A DNA stretch of 64,000 nucleotides from Thalassobius sp034670005 (GTDB taxonomy: Bacteria > Pseudomonadota > Alphaproteobacteria > Rhodobacterales > Rhodobacteraceae), in assembly GCF_034670005.1 (NCBI RefSeq), contig NZ_JAXMOH010000001.1, forward strand, positions 732,336 through 796,335. Direction: 5' to 3'. Under the pieces are notes generated by a model that worked only from the letters and a program-made list of their open reading frames with translations, did no database searches and was not told the DNA's origin. Position numbers and translations under genes: made by a program. Numbering within the stretch: the stretch's first letter is position 1; each line of letters begins with the position of its first letter. This document shows positions 54,222 to 63,500 of the stretch, piece after piece.

Positions 54222-55970
54222 ATGTCGATCCTGAACGAAAGCCTTGCAAACCGGATTTCCGGCTGGGACAGTTCCCGGGATTCCATTGCTGAAACGATCG
54301 CGCCGGTCGACGGAATGTCCTATGTGCGCGGTCCGAGCGCACCGCCGCTTGCCTATGTCACCATTCCGCAGCTTTTGCGCGAAGCGGTGGCGCGTTTCGG
54401 ACCGCGTGATGCGGCCATCTTTTGCGAACAGGGTATCCGGTTGAGCTACTACGACCTGGATCGGGCGGTTGACGAACTGGCCTCTGGTCTTCTGGCTCTG
54501 GGGCTTGAAAAAGGCGACCGCGTCGGGATCTGGTCCCCGAACCGCTTCGAATGGGTGCTGACTCAATTCGCAACCGCCCGGGTTGGGCTGGTCATGGTCA
54601 ATATCAACCCCGCCTATCGCCTGGCCGAATTGAAATATGCGTTGAACAAGGTCGGTTGCAAGGCGCTCATTTCGGCCCGGTCTTTCAAGTCGTCAGACTA
54701 CCTCGGTATGATCCGGACCCTTGCCCCTGAACTTGAAACCTGCGCGCCGGGACGGTTGCAGTCGGAGGGTTTGCCCCATTTGCGCAGCGTCATCGTGATG
54801 GATGACGCCCCGGGACCCGGCACCTACTCTTTTACCCAGCTGAAAAAACTTGGCGGCCCGGCCCAGCAGTTACGGTTGCCTGAAATTGACCGAACCCTCA
54901 ACCCGGATGACGCGATCAATATTCAATTCACATCCGGTACGACGGGTATGCCGAAAGGGGCGACGCTGTCGCATTACAACGTCGTCAACAATGCGCACTG
55001 TGTCACCGGGCGGATCAACCTGACCGAAACCGACCGGTTGGCCATTCCGGTACCGCTTTACCACTGTTTCGGCATGGTGATGGGGGTTCTCGGGGCCGTC
55101 AGCAAAGGGGCCGCGATGGTCTTCCCCGGCGAAGCGTTCGTGGCCTCTGATACGCTTGATGCTCTGGCGGCGGAAAAGTGCACGGCGGTTTACGGTGTTC
55201 CGACCATGTTCGTCGCCATGCTGCAAGATCTGGAACAAAACCCGCGCGACCTGTCGCATCTGCGCACCGGGATCATGGCGGGTGCCCCTTGTCCGGTCGA
55301 GGTCATGCAGCGGGTCAATACGGAAATGAATATGGGCGAGGTCACGATCTGCTATGGCATGACAGAAACGTCACCCGTCTCCTTCCAAAGCTTTGTTGAT
55401 GATGACCTCGACAAACGCTGCGAAACCGTCGGTCGGGTTCATCCGCATCTTGAGGTCAAGATCGTCGATCAGGACGGCCAGATCGTGCCCGTTGGGACGC
55501 AAGGTGAGCTATGCACGAGGGGCTATTCGGTCATGAAAGGGTATTGGCAGGACCCCGAGAAGACCGCCGACAGTATCCGCGACGGCTGGATGCATACTGG
55601 CGATCTAGCCGTGTTCGACGAAGACGGGTTCTGTTCCATCGTGGGGCGGGTAAAGGACATGATCATCCGGGGCGGTGAAAACGTCTATCCGCGTGAGGTC
55701 GAGGAATTCCTGATCCGCCATCCAAAGGTAAGTGATGTGCAGGTCTTTGGTATTCCCGACGAAAAATTCGGTGAAGAGGTCTGTGCCTGGGCGGTTGCAA
55801 AACCCGGAACGGAACTGACCGGAGACGATTTGCGGGATTTCTGCCAGGGTCAGATCGCCCATTTCAAGATACCCAAACATATCCGGATCGTCGACGATCT
55901 GCCGATGACGATTACAGGGAAACCGCAAAAATTCATCATGCGGGAAAGAATGTTGGAATGGCTGGGATAG
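54222..55970 (+). CDS. AMP-forming acyl-CoA synthetase
   Basis: A 582-residue ANL-family ligase. The P-loop is FTSGTTGMPKGATLSHYNVV, motif II CYGMTETSPVSF, the hinge TGDLAVFDEDGFCSIVGRVK with the following MIIRGGENVYPREVEEFL, and the catalytic Lys lies in ITGKPQKFIMRE. It resembles medium-chain fatty-acid ligases. It begins 12 bases after the amidase stop with GGAGG before the ATG. It would activate the carboxylic acid released by the amidase. Confidence 0.94.
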   Translation: MSILNESLANRISGWDSSRDSIAETIAPVDGMSYVRGPSAPPLAYVTIPQLLREAVARFGPRDAAIFCEQGIRLSYYDLDRAVDELASGLLALGLEKGDRVGIWSPNRFEWVLTQFATARVGLVMVNINPAYRLAELKYALNKVGCKALISARSFKSSDYLGMIRTLAPELETCAPGRLQSEGLPHLRSVIVMDDAPGPGTYSFTQLKKLGGPAQQLRLPEIDRTLNPDDAINIQFTSGTTGMPKGATLSHYNVVNNAHCVTGRINLTETDRLAIPVPLYHCFGMVMGVLGAVSKGAAMVFPGEAFVASDTLDALAAEKCTAVYGVPTMFVAMLQDLEQNPRDLSHLRTGIMAGAPCPVEVMQRVNTEMNMGEVTICYGMTETSPVSFQSFVDDDLDKRCETVGRVHPHLEVKIVDQDGQIVPVGTQGELCTRGYSVMKGYWQDPEKTADSIRDGWMHTGDLAVFDEDGFCSIVGRVKDMIIRGGENVYPREVEEFLIRHPKVSDVQVFGIPDEKFGEEVCAWAVAKPGTELTGDDLRDFCQGQIAHFKIPKHIRIVDDLPMTITGKPQKFIMRERMLEWLG

Positions 55971-56100
55971 GGGCGCGCGGCGGCTGCTTGGTCGGCAATT
56001 CCGCAGCCCGCTGAACCCTGATCTTTCAGTTGCATGACCAAATTTGCTTCACGAAAGGTGAAAAACGCGACTTGACGACCCCTCCCTAGAGCGCGTTCAG

Positions 56101-56139
56101 TGTGAAAACGACCCGGCGACAGGCTGGGACGTTTTCACA
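56101..56139. promoter_or_regulatory. 9-bp inverted repeat before the ArgE-like gene
   Basis: TGTGAAAAC and GTTTTCACA are exact reverse complements separated by 21 bases, ending 3 or 27 bases before the two candidate TTG starts. It could be a leader hairpin that controls translation, or a two-site operator. Confidence 0.45.
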
Positions 56140-56142
56140 TAT

Positions 56143-57327
56143 TTGTACCCGATCAGGATCCTTGGTTTGTCCCAGACCCTTGAAAAGACTCTTGCCATTC
56201 TCGACGACCTGTTGCGCTTTGACACCCTGTCGGGGCGGTCCAATCTGGATATCATCGGATATATCCATAATTATCTCAGCCAGCACGGCGTTGAAGCCGA
56301 GTTTGGCTTTGACGGGTCTGGTCTGCGGGCCAACATGTTTGCCACTATCGGTCCGCAGGTGGATGGCGGGGTCGCGTTGTCCGGCCACACCGACGTGGTC
56401 CCGGTGGAAGGCCAGGACTGGTCCCGGCCAGCGTTTGAACTGACCCGGGACGCCGGGCGGGCATACGGTCGGGGTGCGGTTGACATGAAGGGGTTCCTGG
56501 CCTGTGCGCTGGCCATGGTGCCGCATTTTGCCCAAGCGCCGCTCAAACGTCCGATCCATCTGGCCTTTTCCTATGACGAAGAACCGGGTTCCATCGGGGC
56601 GCCCGATCTGGCGCGGCAGATCGTTGCGACGGGGATGAAACCGGCGGCGATCATCGTTGGTGAACCCACCGAAATGAAGGTGATCGCAGGTCACAAAGGC
56701 GGCTTTGAGCGCAGCACAAGGTTTACCGGCGTCGCCGGACATTCTTCGAACCCGTCCCGTGGAGTCAGCGCGATTCATTACGCGGCCCGTTTCATCGGTT
56801 TCCTGGAACAGCTGGGGGCGGAATGTGCCGCGAATCCGCTGCCGGGAAGCCCGTTTCAACCGCCCTTTCACACCATAAACGTGGGCACGATCAGCGGCGG
56901 TGCCGGGCGCAGCATCATCGCCGAAGATTGCGAAATTGATTGGGAATTGCGCGTCACGCCGCCCGCTGATGGTGCTGCGGAAATGCAGCGTATCGAATCC
57001 TTTCTTGACGGGCTTCAGGATGAAATGCGGGGCTTGTTTCCGCAGGCTTCGATCAGTACCGAAACAGTTTCGAATTATCCCGGCCTCCGGGCCGACCCGT
57101 CCTCGACGGCACTGGATCTGGTGCGACAGGTCAGCGGTGAAAACGACTTCACCACCGCGCCTTTCGGGACCGATGCGGGATGTTTCGATCGAGAGGGCCT
57201 GCCCAGCGTCGTTTTTGGCCCGGGCAGCATCAATCAGGCACATATACCGGACGAATATATCGAAATTTCCCAGATAGAAGCCTGCCTGGAATTCCTGCAA
57301 AAACTCTGCGCCCGGCAACGCAGGTGA
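56143..57327 (+). CDS. ArgE/DapE-family deacylase (acetylornithine deacetylase-like)
   Basis: A metallopeptidase-fold amidohydrolase of 394 residues from TTG 56143, or 386 from TTG 56167 (which begins at SQTLEKTLAILDDLLRFDTL and looks more natural). Metal ligands: His in LSGHTDVVPVEG, Asp in AYGRGAVDMKGFLA, the Glu pair in FSYDEEPGSIGAPD, Glu in VGEPTEMK and His in GPGSINQAHIPDEY. ArgE proteins remove acyl groups from N-acyl amino acids. Distance from the ligase gene (172 bases) suggests its own control, but the same locus. Confidence 0.9.
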   Translation: MYPIRILGLSQTLEKTLAILDDLLRFDTLSGRSNLDIIGYIHNYLSQHGVEAEFGFDGSGLRANMFATIGPQVDGGVALSGHTDVVPVEGQDWSRPAFELTRDAGRAYGRGAVDMKGFLACALAMVPHFAQAPLKRPIHLAFSYDEEPGSIGAPDLARQIVATGMKPAAIIVGEPTEMKVIAGHKGGFERSTRFTGVAGHSSNPSRGVSAIHYAARFIGFLEQLGAECAANPLPGSPFQPPFHTINVGTISGGAGRSIIAEDCEIDWELRVTPPADGAAEMQRIESFLDGLQDEMRGLFPQASISTETVSNYPGLRADPSSTALDLVRQVSGENDFTTAPFGTDAGCFDREGLPSVVFGPGSINQAHIPDEYIEISQIEACLEFLQKLCARQRR

Positions 57328-57558
57328 ATTCGACAGGGTTCAATTTCCGGGACAATTTTCACAGAGCCGTCATAATTTTCTGAAATTTCACTGCTTGAAT
57401 ACGTTGCAAAACCGACCTCAGACAAACAAAAAATTGTAAATATTTGAACGCAATAGTTGTTTGGTGGCGGAATATGTGCTGAGACTTTTGCATAACGCAA
57501 AAAATTCAGTTTTACCGATTAGTGTCGTGTGTGTTTCGGTGTCGTAGGGGACAGAATT

Positions 57559-60500
57559 ATGAATAAAATGCCAGCATTTGCGGGCCGCATGGCCCATGTT
57601 GTGTTTTTCGTGGCGATCACGCTGCTCACATTTTTCGGCCAATCCGGCATCGGCAGAGCGGCCGGCCCTGCATCTGATGTAACGCTGTCCCTATCCTACG
57701 GCCCCTCGACGGTCGCCTTGTACGGCACCACGGTGGCGACCTACACGATCACCAACACCTCCTCGGTCAGTGTTGCGGATGATATTGCTTTCTCCGATAC
57801 GCTGACAATTGGATTGGAAATCGCGGCAGCCCCCAATGCCACGACCACATGTTCCGGCCGTTCGGTTCCCCCGACCCTGACTGCCTCTGGCGGCGGTGGT
57901 ACACTAAGCTTTTCCGGAGGTAGCCTGCCTGCGAATAATAGCTGTACTATCACGTTCAATATCAAAGGTTTAGCGGTTGGCAGTCATGTCAACACAACCA
58001 GCAGCCTGAGCTCCAGCCTCGGCTTTACGAGTGCGGCAAGTGCGACTCTGACCGTAGACTCGGCGCGCCCGATATTTAGCAAAGCGCTTTCCGCCACTTC
58101 GGTCAGCCCGAATGGCACCAGCACGATGACCTATACCATCGACAATACACCGTATGGCGGGGTCATTACGGGTGTAGGGTTCTCAGAAACGCTTCCGACC
58201 GGTGTACAGATCGCTTCGCCATCCAACACTGCAACGACCTGTACCGGGGGGTCACTTACTGGCGCAGCAGGGTCCAGTTCGATCAGCTTGGCGGGGGTGT
58301 TTTTCACGTCTGCGGTATCCTGCACCGTCACCGTCGATATTCAGGGCACTGACTCGGGCGATTATACGCTCACCTCCGGTCAGCTTGGTTCCAGTCTTGG
58401 GAATCTTGGCGTTGCATCTGCCAACCTGACCGTAGAAACGCCTTCGGCGTCCGCGCCGACCCTGACCAAGACGTTTTCGGGCGATCCGGTTGCTCCGGGC
58501 GGGACCGTCACGCTTGGCTTCAACCTCTATAATTCGAATGTCGATTTTGCCGCTGGCAGCATCGCGTTTACCGACGATCTTGATGCGATGCTGTCGGGGG
58601 CGACGCTGGTCAGCGATGTCACCGATCCCTGCGGGTCGGGATCGAGCATCAGCGGCGCAGGCACCGGAACGATCAGTTTTGCCGGCGGATCGCTGGCCTC
58701 CCGTACGAACTGCAATTTCAGCGTCACGGTTCAGATCCCTTCGGGAGCGGCCGGTGGCACCTATACCAACACTACATCGACCGTGTCCGCAACGGTAAAC
58801 GGATCGCCTGTCACTTCGTCCGCTGCCTCTGATACGTTGCAGGTCTCCGACGGTGCTCCCTTGGAACTGGCTATGGTTTGGACTTCGGTCGATGCGGGCG
58901 ATCCGACTACGGCAACTATTACGCTGACCAATTCGAACAGTACTTATGCGGCGTCAAGTGCAGCCTTCCGGCTTCGAGTTTCTGACCCGTTTCCCGAAGA
59001 TCCTGGTGCAACTTTGCCGCCGTCGCCCGATAGCTGCGGCGGAACCATGTTTTACCAAACGGTTTCTGGTGTCCCTTATTACATCTACATCAATGGTGCC
59101 GTCGCTGCGAACAGTTCCTGTACCATCACCCTTAGTGGTCTTGTGGTGCCGTCCAGCACTGCGTCAGGCGTCTATACGCAGACGGCCGTTGAAAATTCCG
59201 CTACCATAAACGGCCAGACCCTGACCGGAAATGACGCGTCGGCGAACCTGACCGTAACCGCAGGTGCCTCGCCCTTGTCGATAACCAAATCCTTCGATCA
59301 AAGCGCTGCCGGGGTCGGCGACACGGTCGGGATGACACTGCGCCTGTCCAACAGTAGCGAAACTTCCAACGCGACCAACATTTCCTTTACCGACGACCTC
59401 GATACGTTCCACAGCGGCGCTACGCTGTCTTCGGTGGATAGCAATGGCTGTGGCGGATCGGTTAGCGGCGTGGGTACGGGGTCCCTCGGCTATTCCGGCG
59501 GGTCGGTTTCAACCGGGGCAAGCTGCGACGTCAAAGTCAGTATCACTCTGGGGACTGCAACCGGAGCCCAGACCAATACCACTTCGGATCTCACCGCATC
59601 ACTTGGCGGTGGCAGCGCGGCAGTGCAAAATGGCACCGCTGCAAGCGCCAGCATCACGGTGAATACGACATCGCCAATCACGGCGAGTGTGGAATTTATT
59701 GATGATCCGGTCGTCGCGGGCGGCACCGTGACCGCACGTTATACCATCACCAACCCAAATTCCGCGCCACATTCAATAGCCGATATCGGTTTTACCCACG
59801 GCTACTCTTCAGTCCTGAGCGGTTTGGCGGCGACGGCGGTCACTCCGGCGACACTGCCGTGCGGGCCGATATCTTCGGCCGGCGGCACCGTAACGTTTCA
59901 ACTTTCGTCGGGGGCTCTCGACCCCGGAGCCAGCTGTAGTTTCGATGTGACGCTGGCAGTGCCTGCGGGCGCGGCGGATGGCAGTTACCGGATACCGACC
60001 AGTGCAATCACGTATATTGCCGACTCCCCCCTATCGATCGAGAAGGTTGCCGATACGTTGATCGTCGGCGTGAGCGGCGAAGGTAGTGCCTCCCTCGAAC
60101 TGACCAAATCCTTTGACAGTTCTTATGTTCTGGCTGGGGGCAGTGCGGGCCTGACGCTGACATTGAAAAACCTCGGTTCCGAGGCGGCGACGGGCATCAC
60201 CTTTACCGACGACCTGTCGGGTTTCCTGAGCGGAACCACTTTTGGCACCGCGACCTCCAACACCTGTGGCGGCACTCTGACAGGCGAAAGCGGAACACTG
60301 CTGACTTTGGCCAGCGGGTCGCTGGCCTCCGGTGCTACCTGCAGCATCCAGATACCGGTCGATTTCGGGGCTGGCGTGGCACTTGGCACCTATACAAACA
60401 CCACGTCGGATGTCGGCGGCACCACCGCGTCGGGCGCCGTGGGCGGCCCTGCCGACACTGCCAGTATCGAAGTCCGCTCGGCCTCGGTACCGACCTTCAG

Positions 60501-63500
60501 CAAATCGATCTCGCCCTCGACGGCCAACACCAACAGCTCGGTGGTGATGACCTACACCATTTCCAATCCGCCGGGCGGGATCACACGGACCAACCTGGCC
60601 TTCACCGATGATGTTGCGGACGATATCACCGGATCGGCGGCGACAGACCTGACGAAAACCGGTGTCTGTGGTGCCGGATCGTCCTTAAGCGGGACGAGCC
60701 TGATCACGTTTACGGGCGGTTCTCTGGCACCTGGGGCAAGTTGTACTTTCACCGCGACAGTGTCTATCGCTACCCCACTGCCGGGGATTTATTCCAGTAG
60801 CACCAGCAGCCTGACCGATAACGGACTTGTTGTCGCCGCGGGCGTTTCTGACACCGTGACGGTCAATCCCTTGCCGCCGACTTTCAGCAAGGTTTTCGCG
60901 CCCGACAGCATGGTGCAGGGCGATACCTCGACCCTGACCTTCACCATTGACGCGTCTACTATCATCGACAATGTGTCGGGGTTGAGCTTTACCGATAACC
61001 TGCCGACAGGGGTTGTGATGGCGGCGACGCCAAATGCCTCGACCACCTGCACCGGCGGGACGCTGACGGCGGCGTCTGGCGCGGGCACGATTTCCTATAG
61101 CGGCGGGACGGTTACCGCCGGTAGCACCTGTACGGTCTCGGTCGATGTGACCTCGGTTTCAATTGGCGTTTACGTGAACACCTCGGGTGTTTTGTCCAGC
61201 GACTTTGGCCCTGGCGGTACGGCCAGCGATACGTTGTCCGTTACTGCGGCCCCGATCCCGGGTTTTGCCAAGGCATTTTCACCCAGCAGCATCGCCGAGG
61301 GCGCGACGTCAACGCTGACTTTCAGTATCAACAATAGCACCGCCTTGATTCCGGCGACGTCACTGGATTTCACTGACAACCTTCCAGCCAGCATCACCGT
61401 GGCGTCGACCCCCAATGCCTCGACCACCTGTACTGGTGGGACGCTGACGGCAGCGTCTGGCGCAGGGTCGATTTCCTATAGCGGCGGCACGGTTTCGGCG
61501 GGCGGGACCTGTACGGTCTCGGTCGACGTTCTGGCAGTGTCGGGCACGAACGCGGCAAACACTTCTGGCGATCTGACATCTTCCCTGGGCAATAGTGGCA
61601 CGGCCAGTGCGACGCTGTCGATCACACCGGCCCCGGCTCCGGGCTTCGCCAAGGCGTTTTCACCCAGCAGCATCGCCGAAGGCGCGACGTCGACGCTGAC
61701 CTTCAGTATCGACAATACCGGGGCGCTGATCCCGGCGTCGTCGCTGTCCTTCACCGACAACCTTCCGGCCAGCATCACCGTGGCCACCGTGCCGAACGCC
61801 TCGACCACCTGTACTGGTGGGACGCTGACGGCGGCGTCTGGTGCGGGTTCGATTTCCTATAGCGGCGGCACGGTTTCTGCCGGTGGGACCTGTACGGTCT
61901 CGGTCGACGTTCTGGCGGTATCCGGCGTGGATGCCGCGAATACGTCCAGCGATCTGACCTCGTCGATCGGCAATAGTGGCACGGCCAGTGCGACGCTGTC
62001 GATCACACCGGCCCCGGCTCCGGGCTTCGCCAAGGCGTTTTCGCCCAGAAGCATCGCCGAAGGCGCGACCTCGACGTTGACCTTCAGCATCGACAATACC
62101 GGGGCGCTGATCCCGGCGTCGTCACTGGATTTCACCGATGCGCTGCCTGCCAGCATCACCGTGGCCACCGTGCCGAACGCCTCGACCACCTGTACTGGTG
62201 GGACGTTGACGGCGGTGTCTGGTGCGGGTTCGATTTCCTATAGCGGCGGCACGGTTTCGGCCGGTGGGACCTGTACGGTCTCGGTCGACGTTCTGGCAGT
62301 GTCGGGCACGAACGCGGCAAACACTTCTGGCGATCTGACATCTTCCCTGGGCAATAGCGGCACGGCAAACGCAACTCTGTCGATCACACCGGCCCCGGCT
62401 CCGGGCTTCGCCAAGGCATTTTCACCCAGCAGCATCGCCGAAGGCGCGACGTCGACGCTGACCTTCAGCATCGACAATACCGGGGCTCTGATCCCGGCGT
62501 CGTCGCTGTCCTTCACCGACAACCTTCCGGCCAGCATCACCGTGGCCACCGTGCCGAACGCCTCGACCACCTGTACTGGTGGGACGCTGACGGCGGCGTC
62601 TGGTGCGGGTTCGATTTCCTATAGCGGCGGCACGGTTTCTGCCGGTGGGACCTGTACGGTCTCGGTCGACGTTCTGGCGGTATCCGGCGTGGATGCGGCG
62701 AATACGTCCGGCGATCTGACCTCGTCGATCGGCAATAGCGGCACGGCCAGCGCGACGCTGTCGATCACACCGGCCCCGGTGCTGAGCGTTAGCAAGTCCT
62801 TCTCGCCCAGCACCATTACTCAGGGCAACACATCGACATTGACCATCAATGTCGAAAATACCTCACTGGTGGATGCCACTAATATCGATCTTAGCGACGC
62901 CTTCCCCACTGGTATGGAGGTCGCTAATCCCGCGTCGGTCACTGAAACCTGCAACGGCACCATCGCAGCGACGGCGGGGAACACCACCGTTAGCTATGAC
63001 AATGGTTCTCTGGCTGCCGGTGAAAGCTGTTCGATCAGTGTCGATGTGACCTCTGTGACCCTTGGTGCGGCGGTGAATACCACCAGCGACATAACATCGT
63101 CTTTGGGCAATAGCGGAACGGCAAGCGCGACGCTGACCGTCAACGCACCGCCCGCCCCCGGGTTCACCAAGAACTTCAGCCCGGATCGCCTGTTCCAGGG
63201 TGACACTTCGGTCCTGACCTTCACCATCGACAACACGTCATCATATATCGATGCCACCGATTTGGCCTTCGTCGACAGCTTCCCAACGGGCATGACAATC
63301 GCAGCGACGCCGGATCTTTCCACGACCTGTACCGGAGCCGTCATCACGGCAACATCCGGCAGCGGCCAGATCGAGATGACAAGCGGAACCGTTGCGGCCG
63401 ACAACAGTTGTACCGTGCAGGTTACCGTGGTTGCGATGACGGCCGGGTCTGCCGATAATGTTTCCGGTGATCTGACTTCGTCCTTAGGCAACAGCGGCAC

